DNA of 64,000 nt. Origin: JAMZMI01 sp039944535. GTDB lineage: Bacteria; Bacteroidota; Bacteroidia; Cytophagales; Cyclobacteriaceae. Under the pieces are notes generated by a model. The model made no database searches, was not told the origin of the DNA, and saw only the letters and a program-made list of their open reading frames with translations. Positions 44,935 through 53,795 of the stretch are shown here, in pieces. The first letter of the stretch is position 1. The number at the start of each line of letters is the position of its first letter. The stretch lies in assembly GCA_039944535.1 (NCBI GenBank), contig JBDUYP010000023.1:372001-436000 (forward strand), read 5' to 3'. A program made the translations under genes and the position numbers.

Positions 44935-45987
44935 ATGAAAGTAGATGTTAGCCTTCTGAAAAACATTTGTGAAATACCCGGAGCTCCGGGGTTCGAAAAA
45001 CCTGTTCGCGAACTTGTGATCAGCCAGATCAAGGATCATGTTGACGAATATAGCGTTGACAATATGGGTAATGTCATTGCTATCAAAAAGGGAGTGAACA
45101 ACCCTGAAGGGAAGAAAGTCATGGTGGCTGCTCATATGGATGAGATTGGTTTTTTGGTTTCTCATATTGATGATGCCGGCTTTATCAGGTTTCAGACATT
45201 AGGTGGCTTTGATCCCAAGACGCTCACCGCACAGCGTGTAATCATTCATGGAAAGAAAGATATAGTGGGCGTGATGGGTAGCAAGCCCATCCATGTGATG
45301 AAGGCCGAAGAGCGTAATAAAGTAGCCAAGATTGAAGACTACTTCATTGACTGTGGTATGTCCAAAGAGGAGCTCGAAGAATGGATAGAAATAGGCAACC
45401 CAATTACCCGCGAGCGTGAATTGATCGAAATGGGCGATTGTGTAAACTGCAAGTCTATAGACAATCGCGTTGCTGTTTATATTTTGATAGAGACGCTTAA
45501 AAATTTGAAAAAGCCAGCTTTCGATCTTTATGCAGTGTTCACGGTACAGGAGGAAGTAGGCATCAGAGGTGCCAATGTTGCAGCGCACAGCATCAATCCT
45601 GATTTTGGTATTGCTTTGGATACGACCATAGCCTATGACTTACCAGGGGCTCAGTCTCACGAAAAAGTGACGGAACTGGGTAAAGGAACGGCCATCAAGA
45701 TCATGGATGCCATGACCATATGCGATTCGCGCATGGTTAAGTTTTTGAAAGAAACCGCAGCAAAACATGATATTCCATGGCAGCCGGAGATTCTGGCGGC
45801 TGGTGGTACTGACACATCGGGTGTTCAGCGGATGGGTAAAAATGGATCAATTGCGGGAGCCATATCTATCCCTACCAGGCATCTGCATCAGGTAATAGAG
45901 ATGTCGCATAAAGAGGATATCGGGCACTCTATTGAGCTTTTGATTGCCGCTCTTGAAGAAATAGATACACCCAGTTGGGAGTATTGA
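44935..45987 (+). CDS. M42-family aminopeptidase
   Basis: The 350-residue dinuclear zinc aminopeptidase starts at the ATG 44935; the longer frame back to 44848 would cross the tRNA. Metal-ligand motifs: AAHMDEIGF (His), CKSIDNRVA (Asp), VQEEVGIRGAN (Glu pair), ALDTTIAYD (Asp) and PTRHLHQVIEM (His). This is the canonical M42 form, closer to PepA/TET than the divergent copy at 16421. Cytoplasmic peptide trimming. A terminator follows. Confidence 0.88.
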   Translation: MKVDVSLLKNICEIPGAPGFEKPVRELVISQIKDHVDEYSVDNMGNVIAIKKGVNNPEGKKVMVAAHMDEIGFLVSHIDDAGFIRFQTLGGFDPKTLTAQRVIIHGKKDIVGVMGSKPIHVMKAEERNKVAKIEDYFIDCGMSKEELEEWIEIGNPITRERELIEMGDCVNCKSIDNRVAVYILIETLKNLKKPAFDLYAVFTVQEEVGIRGANVAAHSINPDFGIALDTTIAYDLPGAQSHEKVTELGKGTAIKIMDAMTICDSRMVKFLKETAAKHDIPWQPEILAAGGTDTSGVQRMGKNGSIAGAISIPTRHLHQVIEMSHKEDIGHSIELLIAALEEIDTPSWEY

Positions 45988-46004
45988 TCAAATTTGAGGA
46001 CAAA

Positions 46005-46036
46005 TAAAAAAGGCTTTCAGATGAAAGCCTTTTTTA
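46005..46036. terminator. Terminator after the M42 gene (bidirectional)
   Basis: AAAAAAGGCTTTC / GAAAGCCTTTTTT around a short AGAT loop is flanked by A- and T-runs, so it can serve both this gene and the convergent YqhA-like gene. Confidence 0.85.
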
Positions 46037-46063
46037 TGATTAGTTTATTGTACCTCGTTCAGA

Positions 46064-46645
46064 TTAATGACCACTATTATCTTCGGGTTCTGTAACCTCG
46101 CCAATGGCAGCAGCTCCATGCTTGTAGCTGTGGGTGACTTTTTCGGTCTGAGCAAGTAACAGAGCAGATGAGATGAATACCATGTGGATGACGATCTCCA
46201 GAATAACGCTCTCAGAATCTTGTTTCTGGATTGATTCTCTATAGTCTATAAATGTTTTTAGTAGCTGAACTCCGGAAATGGACGCCAAAGATGTGGAAAG
46301 TTTAATTTTCAGCTGCCCGGCATCCAGGTCTTCAAGCCATAGCGGCTTATCCTCATGCATGTCCACATCTATTTTACTGGTAAAAATGGAGTAACCACCG
46401 ATGGTTACCATCACCACGAGATTCATCACCATGGAGATATCTACCAAACTCAAGATCCGCAGCATCATTTCTGTTTCATGAAGCTCAATCGTCTGCTGAA
46501 ATGTGTGGATCAATTCCTGAAAGAATTTTACCAGATAAAGAATAGCTCCAAATGATAGACCTATATAAAGAGGGGCTTGCACCCAGCGACTCCAAAAGAT
46601 GAACCCCTCAAAAAAATTCTCGAATTTCTTTAATCCTGATGCCAT
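46064..46645 (-). CDS. YqhA/UPF0114-family membrane protein
   Basis: The 193-residue inner-membrane protein has four hydrophobic helices and the family's conserved FWSRWVQAPLYIGLSFGAILYLVKFF, MVMNLVVMVTIGGYSIFTSKID and LKIKLSTSLASISGVQLLKTFID stretches. Function of UPF0114 is unknown. Its neighbours, an RDD protein on the same strand and a terminator-closed M42 gene, give no clue. Length is ordinary for the family. Confidence 0.87.
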   Translation of the reverse strand: MASGLKKFENFFEGFIFWSRWVQAPLYIGLSFGAILYLVKFFQELIHTFQQTIELHETEMMLRILSLVDISMVMNLVVMVTIGGYSIFTSKIDVDMHEDKPLWLEDLDAGQLKIKLSTSLASISGVQLLKTFIDYRESIQKQDSESVILEIVIHMVFISSALLLAQTEKVTHSYKHGAAAIGEVTEPEDNSGH

Positions 46646-46717
46646 TGTATTGTCGATGTAGTTTTTTGGAAAGATAAGAAGATTCCCTTGTAGATGGAAC
46701 CAAAAAATGGCTAAAAA

Positions 46718-47104
46718 TCAAGTTTCATTCCTGAAAACAGTTCTGCTTCCTGATATTATATCGTGAAATGCGCGGCTATCCTTTCTAATGAAAATCATCA
46801 TAAACCCAACAAAGAGTCCTAGCAGTGACACTGCTTTCAGTAATGTGCGTAGCACAATTTTTATGATAGGAAGCCTATCGCCATCCTGACTCAGTACCTG
46901 TAGGCGCATATATCTGCGCCCGGGAGTAGCTTTCCATTTGGAAGAGAGAAAGATTACCTCAAATAAAAAAATACTAGTAGAAAGTGCGATATACGTACTT
47001 ATCGGTGAGGGCATGGTCAGCCTGCAGATCATCGCGAAAACCAAATAAAACAGGAAATCAATATTGTAGGCCATCATTCTCGGCCAAAACCCAGCATTGG
47101 TCAT
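46718..47104 (-). CDS. RDD-family membrane protein
   Basis: The 128-residue protein has three hydrophobic helices. The RDD signature is recognisable as GFWPRMMAYNIDFLFYL (first R..D, with N in place of the first D) and KATPGRRYMRLQVLSQDG after the second helix, then SRAFHDIISGSRTV at the end. The family is thought to include small transport or scaffold proteins. Upstream of the YqhA-like gene on the same strand (72-base gap). Role unknown. Confidence 0.82.
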   Translation of the reverse strand: MTNAGFWPRMMAYNIDFLFYLVFAMICRLTMPSPISTYIALSTSIFLFEVIFLSSKWKATPGRRYMRLQVLSQDGDRLPIIKIVLRTLLKAVSLLGLFVGFMMIFIRKDSRAFHDIISGSRTVFRNET

Positions 47105-47183
47105 AGCTTAGAGGGGGGTAATTGTTGGTAAAATTGTTCTAACTTCATAACATGCAATATTCTATAAACCTAACTTACTTAAG

Positions 47184-48185
47184 ATGAAAGCATTGAAAAT
47201 TATAGGAATCATCATCGCCGTACTTGCGGTGGTTATCTTCGTTACTATCCAGCTGCTGCCAGATGAGGCGCACATATCCAGAAGTATAAGCATTGACGCA
47301 TCACCCGGTGAGGTCTATCGTGAAGTTGTATCCTTTAAAAACTTTACTGCCTGGTCACCCTGGTCTGCCAAAGATACAGCTACCGTTTATACTGCCGAAG
47401 GCCCTGTTCAGGGAGTCGGAGCGAAACTGTCATGGAAAAGCGAAAGCGATCAGGTAGGGTCAGGTTCCATGAAGATAGTAGAGGTGGAACCCGGAGCGCT
47501 GGTCAAGACCGAAATGAAATTTGAGGGTTTTGACTCTGCTCCAAACGCATCGTATATAATAGAAGAAGTGGATGGGGGTACTAAAGTCACCTGGACCTAT
47601 GATGAAACGGGCATATCAGGAATAGGCAGAGTGTTTGGTCTGATGATGGACAAGTTTTTGGGACCCGATTATGAGCAAGGGTTGAAAAACCTGAAAGCGA
47701 GAATAGAGTCTGCCCCAGAAGCTACCACTGATATATCCGTAGGGTTTGTGGAGCCTTATGATTATCTAGGTGTTTCGTTTACTACAGACATGTCTATGAT
47801 AGCCACTAAAATGGCTCAGAGCTACGGTACGCTCATGAGTTATATGGGGAAAGAAGGGATAGAGATGAGTGGAAAGCCGATTGCCGTTTGTACGCTATGG
47901 AGCGAAGAGCAAGTAGCATTTACATGTGGCCTTCCTGTGAGTGTACCTACGTCAGATTTGGCCGAAGGTATTGTGAGAGAGAGTATTCCGGCAGGATTGG
48001 CTGTGAAATCAGTATATATGGGGGATTACAACGACTCGGGTGTGGCTCATGAAGAAATTGAAGCTTATGTAAATTATGCAGGCTATGAGTTTGCGGGCCC
48101 TCCCTGGGAGGAATATGTGACAGACCCAATGGAGGAAAAGGATACTGCTAAGTGGGTAACAAACGTATATTATCCCGTGCAATAA
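47184..48185 (+). CDS. SRPBCC-fold plus GyrI-like ligand-binding protein, membrane-anchored
   Basis: The protein has 333 residues: a single N-terminal membrane helix (LKIIGIIIAVLAVVIFVTIQL), a polyketide-cyclase/SRPBCC domain (~32-175; ISRSISIDASPGEVYREVVSFKNFTAWSPW) and a GyrI-like domain (~180-333; VGFVEPYDYLGVSFTTDMS.. YAGYEFAGPPWEEYV). SRPBCC and GyrI domains both bind small hydrophobic molecules. This fusion is common in Bacteroidota with no assigned role. It ends in a terminator. Confidence 0.82.
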   Translation: MKALKIIGIIIAVLAVVIFVTIQLLPDEAHISRSISIDASPGEVYREVVSFKNFTAWSPWSAKDTATVYTAEGPVQGVGAKLSWKSESDQVGSGSMKIVEVEPGALVKTEMKFEGFDSAPNASYIIEEVDGGTKVTWTYDETGISGIGRVFGLMMDKFLGPDYEQGLKNLKARIESAPEATTDISVGFVEPYDYLGVSFTTDMSMIATKMAQSYGTLMSYMGKEGIEMSGKPIAVCTLWSEEQVAFTCGLPVSVPTSDLAEGIVRESIPAGLAVKSVYMGDYNDSGVAHEEIEAYVNYAGYEFAGPPWEEYVTDPMEEKDTAKWVTNVYYPVQ

Positions 48186-48216
48186 CCTGCAAACGAAATC
48201 ATCAAAATTTAATTTG

Positions 48217-48243
48217 CCCCAACCAAAACGGTTGGGGTTTTTT
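48217..48243 (+). terminator. Terminator after the SRPBCC-GyrI gene
   Basis: A perfect stem CCCCAACC / GGTTGGGG with an AAAAC loop is followed by six Ts, 31 bases past the stop codon. Confidence 0.9.
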
Positions 48244-48414
48244 ATTTTGTTTTTTCTCTAATATTGGAATATTTATATAGTCAGTATGAATAATTCAAAA
48301 AGGATATGATAAAATCGTTCGTTTTGAAAATTTTTCAAAAACCGGCTATAAACTGAAGTGATTTGCATTTATTCGGCGTTTTTGTAATAAATATGTCAGT
48401 AAAAAGGCCATTTG

Positions 48415-48446
48415 TTTGAAATTATGATCAGTGTTTGGTCTCTTTG
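48415..48446 (+). promoter_or_regulatory. Bacteroidota-type promoter of the secreted repeat protein
   Basis: TTTG at 48415-48418 and TCTCTTTG at 48439-48446 are separated by 20 bases, close to the Bacteroidota consensus TTTG-N19-21-TAnnTTTG (one mismatch in the -7 element). It lies 26 bases before the ATG at 48473. Confidence 0.6.
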
Positions 48447-48472
48447 TAATGTAAATCATAACAAAAACAACT

Positions 48473-49060
48473 ATGAGAAACACAATCAAGACAATTGCAG
48501 CACTTTTAATAGTTTTAGGTGCAGCAAAAACAAATGCAAGCGTTGACTCTACAAGCGTAGGTTCTTACTGCAAAGTTGTTGCTCAAAATCAAGAAGACAA
48601 TTTTAAACTGATCTATAAAGGTGCACAGGGCGAAACAGTAAACGTTCAGTGGATTGACGATAAAGGTCAGGTAGTATATAGCGAGAATATCAAATCAACT
48701 GATGCTTTCGTAAAGCAATATAATCTTTCAACTCTTCCTGATGGAGAATACACTGTAAAGGTATCTGCTAAGGATTATGAGTTTGCCGAAGAGGTGATTC
48801 TGGGAGATATGTCAGGTTTGAAATTCAATATAAGAACACTAGAGAGCAAAAGTGTTGTTATGACGGGAGTTAAGCCAGACGCTAAGGATGTGAGGTTATA
48901 TGTATTGGATGCTGAAGGAAATCAGATCTATACCGAGTCATATGATAAGGGAACGGTCGTTCAAAAGAAATATAATTTTGAAGGTCTGAGTACTGATCAG
49001 GTCACATTTGTACTTTCATACAGAGGTAAAGTTTTCCAGGAAGAAAAAGTTATCTTTTAA
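48473..49060 (+). CDS. Secreted protein with two Ig-like repeats, unknown
   Basis: The protein has 195 residues with signal peptide (TNAS, cleavage ~24). Two repeats of ~75 residues follow (about 32-108 and 116-195), each with a strand pattern ...VNVQWIDDKGQVVYSENIKS.. and ...VRLYVLDAEGNQIYTESYDKG.. and ending in EEVIL or QEEKVIF. They resemble small Ig-like DUF3244 or T9SS-like modules, but I see no sorting tail or catalytic residues. Highly charged and probably periplasmic or surface exposed. It has its own promoter and terminator. Confidence 0.7.
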   Translation: MRNTIKTIAALLIVLGAAKTNASVDSTSVGSYCKVVAQNQEDNFKLIYKGAQGETVNVQWIDDKGQVVYSENIKSTDAFVKQYNLSTLPDGEYTVKVSAKDYEFAEEVILGDMSGLKFNIRTLESKSVVMTGVKPDAKDVRLYVLDAEGNQIYTESYDKGTVVQKKYNFEGLSTDQVTFVLSYRGKVFQEEKVIF

Positions 49061-49090
49061 CGAAAAATCAATTCCAACAAAAATAGATCG

Positions 49091-49117
49091 GGAGAGGCGA
49101 GAGCTTCTCCTTTTTTT
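49091..49117 (+). terminator. Terminator after the repeat protein
   Basis: The stem GGAGAGGC / GCTTCTCC (one G-T pair) with loop GAGA is followed by seven Ts. Confidence 0.85.
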
Positions 49118-49193
49118 GTTGCTTAAATACAGACATTAATATAGATTTGCCCTCCGTTTGAAAAACGGAGTGAGTAAAAGCACTACTAATTAT

Positions 49194-49275
49194 GCCTGAG
49201 TGGCGGAACTGGTAGACGCGCACGACTCAAACTCGTGTTCCGCAAGGAGTGCCGGTTCGATTCCGGCCTCAGGTA
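49194..49275 (+). tRNA. tRNA-Leu (anticodon CAA)
   Basis: Class II tRNA fold: acceptor GCCTGAG / CTCAGGT (first pair G-T), D-loop GGTAGAC, anticodon loop CTCAAAC giving CAA, a long variable arm (TTCCGCAAGGAG region), T-loop GGTTCGATTCC. No encoded CCA. The 3' end borders a region of gene fragments, as tRNA genes used as integration sites do. Confidence 0.93.
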
Positions 49276-49277
49276 CT

Positions 49278-49315
49278 AAAACCCTTGATAACTAATTGAT
49301 TATCAAGGGTTTTTG
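49278..49315 (+). terminator. Terminator of the tRNA-Leu(CAA) gene
   Basis: The stem AAACCCTTGATAA / TTATCAAGGGTTT with a CTAATTGA-type loop is followed by Ts. Confidence 0.85.
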
Positions 49316-49352
49316 ATTTTTGTGGTGTCAAATTTGGTGTCAAAAATAATTT

Positions 49353-49538
49353 CTAATTTTTATTAATATTACTTCCATTAGTGAACCATTGATAATCTAC
49401 CCCTAAAAAACTGGCAAGCTTTTTCATATTCGTTTCTGATGGTTTTCGTTTTCCATCTACCCAGTAGCCGATTGTAGAGTTTGCGAATTCGGTAGCTTGG
49501 CATACTTCCTCAAATTTGTGAAACCCTTTGTACCACAA
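49353..49538 (-). pseudogene. XRE-type helix-turn-helix fragment
   Basis: About 61 codons from a TTG at 49538 encode the recognition part of an XRE/Cro-like HTH domain: FANSTIGYWVDGKRKPSETNMKKLASFLGVDYQWF. The frame is open further upstream to a TGA near 49600 without an ATG, giving QFQTNIHERIAFSLWYKGF. Missing a clear start and any C-terminal effector, it could be a small truncated regulator or a phage/island remnant. It lies head-on to the tRNA. Confidence 0.5.
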
Positions 49539-49543
49539 ACTGA

Positions 49544-49681
49544 ATGCAATTCTTTCATGGATATTCGTTTGAAATTGTTGAGAGGTTAAAACTCAAGGCT
49601 GATAGTGTGAGAAATTTGTTAGGTGATCGAAATGAAAAAATAATAGGATCGGCTATAAGGCCTCCAGGGCGTGTAGAATAA
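49544..49681 (+). pseudogene. Short ORF fragment ending IRPPGRVE
   Basis: An ATG at 49544 opens 45 codons ending at TAA 49679-49681: MQFFHGYSFEIVERLKLKAD onward, with a helical stretch then GSAIRPPGRVE. Helix followed by an RPPGR turn looks like the inside of a larger protein rather than a complete one. It overlaps the antisense XRE fragment. No family is certain. Confidence 0.3.
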
Positions 49682-49751
49682 TTGAGAGGTTGGGGTCTAG
49701 AAAAATTCTTAGATGACCATCGTAAGGCGCAAGAAATTGATACTTAGACAA

Positions 49752-50546
49752 ATGACAAAGAGGATAAACATATATGGGGTTACATACTTGATCATCATAT
49801 TGGCATTGCTGGTCATGTTTTCTTGCAAGAAAATTCACAGAAATGATACACGCCCAAATATCCTAATCATAATTGCAGATGACTTGGGATGGGGTGATGT
49901 AGGCTATCACGCAAGTGATATTAGAACCCCAAACATAGATCAATTGGCTCAGGAGGGGATAGAGTTGAATAGGTTTTATGTTGCTCCGATCTGTTCGCCG
50001 ACCAGGGCCGGACTTTTGACAGGTAGGTTTCCTGATCGGTATGGGTTGAGAAACAATGTGGTAAGACCCTGGTTGGATTTTGGGCTGGACACCACTGAGG
50101 TGACCCTACCAGAGATGCTGGCCGAAGCAGGCTACAGGAATCGTGGGTTGGTTGGTAAATGGCATCTGGGCCATTCACGCAGAGCCTATCATCCACTCAA
50201 TAGAGGATATTCTTATTTCTACGGCCATCTAAATGGTGCAATAGACTACTTCACACTGAAAAGAGAAGGGGAAAAGGATTGGCACGAGAATTTTTTGCCT
50301 TCTTTGGATACGGGGTATGCTACGGATTTGATTGGGGAGAAATCACTTGAATTGATTCGTTCCTTTGCAGACGAAGATTCACCGTTCTTTTTGCAAGTAG
50401 CATTCAATGCACCCCATTCCCCTCTTCAAGCTACTCGCCAATACTTGGATCAAGGGTTCTGCCCTGAGGTTCAATATCATTTATTTACCCTTCTGATTTT
50501 CAATCTTTTGAAGACCAAAACGATTATTCCAAAAAAAATGAAGTAA
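49752..50546 (+). pseudogene. 3'-truncated sulfatase lipoprotein
   Basis: From ATG 49752 (lipobox VMFSC), 264 codons. The N-terminal half of a formylglycine-dependent sulfatase is clear: PNILIIIADDLGWGDVG (metal-binding Asp pair), the modification motif CSPTRAGLLTGR with the Cys turned into formylglycine in active forms, KWHLGH, and APHSPLQ. Sulfatases have 450-550 residues and need a C-terminal half with further metal ligands. Here similarity stops near QATRQYLDQG (~residue 236) and the last ~28 codons run into the neighbour's terminator repeat. It cannot be active as it stands. Confidence 0.82.
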
Positions 50547-50745
50547 CCGGAAGAAGCGATTACTGCCTAATAAGAAATAGCTGGTTGAGAATAGGTCCCC
50601 TTTATTTTCTTGAAGGAACAGTCCTTTATTGAATAACGATTCGTTTGTTTAAGGCTTTTTCTCCATCGTAGATAGATAAAAAGTAAACCCCTTGCTTCAA
50701 CTGGATTGATCGTGAAGAAAGCTGAACGTCATTTGTACCTTCATT
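50524..50745. repeat. Direct repeat, copy 1: T9SS tail and terminator of the beta-helix gene
   Basis: Contains the last ~40 codons of the 862-residue protein and its terminator-like region. A second copy lies at 53503-53720 in the same orientation. In this copy one arm of the terminator (TTACTGCC) is damaged. Both carry GAATAACGAxTCG at the stop and ATTCATTG-type ends. By my reading there are six single-base differences in the ~120 coding bases. Confidence 0.85.
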
Positions 50746-53214
50746 GATAGTCATGGTTCTATTGTAAACTTCTGAGCCTCCCATATCATAGATTGATAAC
50801 AGTCCCTGACCACTATGGCCAGAAGAGAACTGAACGTTGATCAAATCGGTAGCTGGGTTGGGGTAGGCAATGAAGGACTTTCTACTACCTTCTTCCAGTA
50901 TTTCGATACTTAATGTTATAGGGATGACTGTGATAGTCAGAAGCACAGTATCACTAACCCCACTAGCGGTGGCCGATACATATACTAAATATTCATTGTT
51001 TGAGTCGGTATCTGTGGGATTATTAAAATCAGGGGTACTAGCAAATATAAGTTCTCCTGAACTAGGAAAAATGCTAAAAGCATCTGAATCAGTACCTGAT
51101 ATTTTATATACAACATTTTCGTCGGGTTGGCCATTGTTTACTCTGGCATCTACATCATATACCACACCCGTAGCGCCCTCTTCCACACTTACTGAATAGG
51201 TCGTATTATCGATAGAAATAATTGATGCACTAACTGTAATCATCAACTGTAAAGTTTCACTTATCCCTCCAGCAGTGACCAATACGTCTACCAGATATTC
51301 ATTGTCTGAGTCGGCATCTAAGGGATTACTAAAATCAGGAACATTGACAAATAGTAGTCCTCCTGAACCAGCATTAATCCGGAACTCCTCTGCATCTAAA
51401 CCCGATAGCGAATAGACAATATTCATGTCTGGTTCACCATCATTTAGCCGTGCATCTACATCATAGATCACACCTGAGGTTCCCTCTGCAACACTAGTCG
51501 AAGTAGTTGTGTTGTCGATTGTGATTGTACTAGTTGGTGTCACATTTGGATCACCCTCACCTTGCCAGCTATTCAACTGGTCATAAATGGTTCTATCTCG
51601 TTGCGCTTCGGTAGTTACGTTTAATACAGCTTCAGTGCCGAGTCTGTCCTCCAGCTGTTGCAGATACAAACTACGGGGCAGAACTGGTGTGTTATTAGAT
51701 TCAAATTTGCCATTTCCAATGAAATTTGGACTTACATTGCCTATCCCAAAATTCTTTCCGCCTGGAGGATTTTCTACTGTAATTAAACCAGAAGCCTCAT
51801 TTATTACTAAATTCCAGAATGTGTGTGAGTTTCCCGCCCAGCCATGGCCAGAGCCCAAATCATTGCGGTCTCTCACATTGATTTCCCTTCCTGAAATATT
51901 ATCATATAGGGTTCCTGTAGCCCATCTTTGATGAGGGCCAATGTCATTATAGGAAATGGCACTGTAGCAGTCAAGGAAAACGTTTGGTCCTGTAACCCTT
52001 GATTGTGTAGCAAAATCATGACGCCCTTCTCGTGTGTATAGGCGTTGAAATAGGTTACCTAATCCGTCAAATATTGCAAATGAATATCTTCTGCTGCCAC
52101 TTATCAATGATTTATGATCGACCATGGCACAGTCTTCAATAGTGTTGAAGTTTGATTCACGGTTTATTTCAATAAGGCCATATCCAAAATACTGACCAGT
52201 GACTTTTCTTACCCAGGAGTTGACTACTCTTTCATAAAGTATTGCTGACCAGCCATGGTTTTCGTCTGTGTCGTTGGCAAAAAAGGATTCTATTCGAAGA
52301 TTTTCTATCCCTACGTTCTCTATTCTGCCGGGTACGGACGCTTTAGAGATTTCTCCTCCGCCATATTGTGTTTCCATAGCATCAACTATAGGAATATCTA
52401 TCGTGATTGTATTTCCAGTTATTCCTGTAACGATTCGTTCATGGTTGATATGAAATCCCTCACCTCCGTGATACTGTTGATCACTGTTATAGTCCCAGCC
52501 TCTACAATCCTCTGGGGCATTTGGACACATAGTCGCCTGATCCGTTCCTAAGTCATCAATCCACTGCTGATTAGGAGTTCTTCTTACAGCTATGCTATCA
52601 CCAATAGCGAACCCGCTAGCGTCGGCGACATCAAAACTTGTTGCGCCAATACCAACATAAGGTGTGGTTATGGCTTGTAAACTCTCTAGGTCTCGATCAA
52701 TACCTGACCCAACACCTTTTACACGAATAAAATCATGTTTGCTCTGTTTGTTGGCATTTAGTACAGTTCCATTTGTTCCCTGGCCTTCGCCACGGAGCAC
52801 CACCCCACTTGCTTGAATAAACAATTCATCACTTACTTGGTATTCACCAGCCGTAAGCAGAATGGCACCTCTAAACCCATTGGCATCAAGAGGCATTGCA
52901 GAGACTGTGTTGATAGCGTTCTGGATCGACGCTAAATCATCGCCACCAGTAGGGGAGATGGTAAGTACTACTGGCACATCTGGGAGTGCTACACCTCCTC
53001 TTTTGTATCCGGCAAAGGAGTAATCAGGAATCACATTGTCCGCATTCGTTTGACCCTCAGCTGCGAATGGTGTGTATTCCAGCTGTCCATTATTGAGTGA
53101 TGCCAGTGAGCTTGTTTGTGCACTTGCGGATCCTGAACAGAAGACTGTTAAAAGGATAACAATAATACCAACAAGCTTGCTTAATCGTTGATAGTTGTAA
53201 AACATTGCTTTCAT
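50626..53214 (-). CDS. T9SS-secreted pectate-lyase-like beta-helix protein with cadherin-like repeats
   Basis: The protein has 862 residues: signal peptide to SASAQ (~33), then right-handed parallel beta-helix fold of the Pectate_lyase_3 type (~75-520; SIQNAINTVSAMP.. FRGAILLTAGEYQVSDELFI, VVLRGEGQG; later SYNDIGPHQRWATGTLYDNI), two cadherin-like/Ig repeats (~565-665 and ~670-765, each ending LVxVxxxAxGxSxTxxLxITV), and a type IX sorting domain (YPNPATDLINVQFS.. GVYFLSIYDGEKALNKRIVIQ). A secreted polysaccharide lyase or hydrolase is plausible; the substrate is not known. The adjacent sulfatase remnant hints at a sulfated polysaccharide. Confidence 0.82.
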   Translation of the reverse strand: MKAMFYNYQRLSKLVGIIVILLTVFCSGSASAQTSSLASLNNGQLEYTPFAAEGQTNADNVIPDYSFAGYKRGGVALPDVPVVLTISPTGGDDLASIQNAINTVSAMPLDANGFRGAILLTAGEYQVSDELFIQASGVVLRGEGQGTNGTVLNANKQSKHDFIRVKGVGSGIDRDLESLQAITTPYVGIGATSFDVADASGFAIGDSIAVRRTPNQQWIDDLGTDQATMCPNAPEDCRGWDYNSDQQYHGGEGFHINHERIVTGITGNTITIDIPIVDAMETQYGGGEISKASVPGRIENVGIENLRIESFFANDTDENHGWSAILYERVVNSWVRKVTGQYFGYGLIEINRESNFNTIEDCAMVDHKSLISGSRRYSFAIFDGLGNLFQRLYTREGRHDFATQSRVTGPNVFLDCYSAISYNDIGPHQRWATGTLYDNISGREINVRDRNDLGSGHGWAGNSHTFWNLVINEASGLITVENPPGGKNFGIGNVSPNFIGNGKFESNNTPVLPRSLYLQQLEDRLGTEAVLNVTTEAQRDRTIYDQLNSWQGEGDPNVTPTSTITIDNTTTSTSVAEGTSGVIYDVDARLNDGEPDMNIVYSLSGLDAEEFRINAGSGGLLFVNVPDFSNPLDADSDNEYLVDVLVTAGGISETLQLMITVSASIISIDNTTYSVSVEEGATGVVYDVDARVNNGQPDENVVYKISGTDSDAFSIFPSSGELIFASTPDFNNPTDTDSNNEYLVYVSATASGVSDTVLLTITVIPITLSIEILEEGSRKSFIAYPNPATDLINVQFSSGHSGQGLLSIYDMGGSEVYNRTMTINEGTNDVQLSSRSIQLKQGVYFLSIYDGEKALNKRIVIQ

Positions 53215-53502
53215 GTTTTATTGTTGATAGTGTAATAGACACCCGTTTATAGGATGCAATAATTTGAATTTTTAAATGTAAAAAGGCTTTTGTTGAAAAA
53301 AAGTCTAAAAATGCGAAGGAAAGTCTTGAGTATGTGTTCAGAAGTATATTTTACCCTAAATGACAATAAAACCTTAGTGTGAAAGAAGAGAACTGGAATT
53401 TCCGTTAAACTTTAAGTCCGATGGGCTATCTGAAGTCGGCATGCTAAGGAGATAGCAGTAGCTGATTGTAAGGTTCGATAATACATACGTTCCCGAAAAG
53501 TA
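53215..53502. other. Gene-free stretch upstream of the beta-helix gene
   Basis: An AT-rich 288-base region with no ORF or repeat. It must contain the minus-strand promoter for the 862-residue protein; no clear consensus was found. Confidence 0.35.
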
Positions 53503-53720
53503 TTCCAAAAAAAGGCAGTAACCGGAAGAAGCGATTACTGCCTAAAAAGAAATAACTGGTTGAGATGAGGTTCCCTTAATTAATTTGGGAACTGTCCTTT
53601 ATTGAATAACGACTCGTTTGTTTAAGGCTTTTTCTCCATCGTAGATAGATAAATAGTAACCCCATTGCTTCAACTGAATTGATTGTGAAGAAAGCTGAAC
53701 GTCATTTGTACCTTCATTGC
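53503..53720. repeat. Direct repeat, copy 2: orphan T9SS tail plus terminator
   Basis: Read on the minus strand it encodes only the last 39 or so codons of a T9SS sorting domain (NEGTNDVQLSSQSIQLK then YYLSIYDGEKALNK to VVIQ and stop), nearly the same as copy 1, with an intact terminator: AGGCAGTAA / TTACTGCCT and T-run. Similarity stops abruptly at ATTCATTG. No upstream coding part exists here, so it is a fragment of a second T9SS gene or the result of rearrangement. Confidence 0.85.
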
Positions 53721-53795
53721 AATGATCCAACATAGTGATTGAACATTTGATTAAATATTAGCTAACTACTCATTTGTCGTATATCAGTTTCCTAA

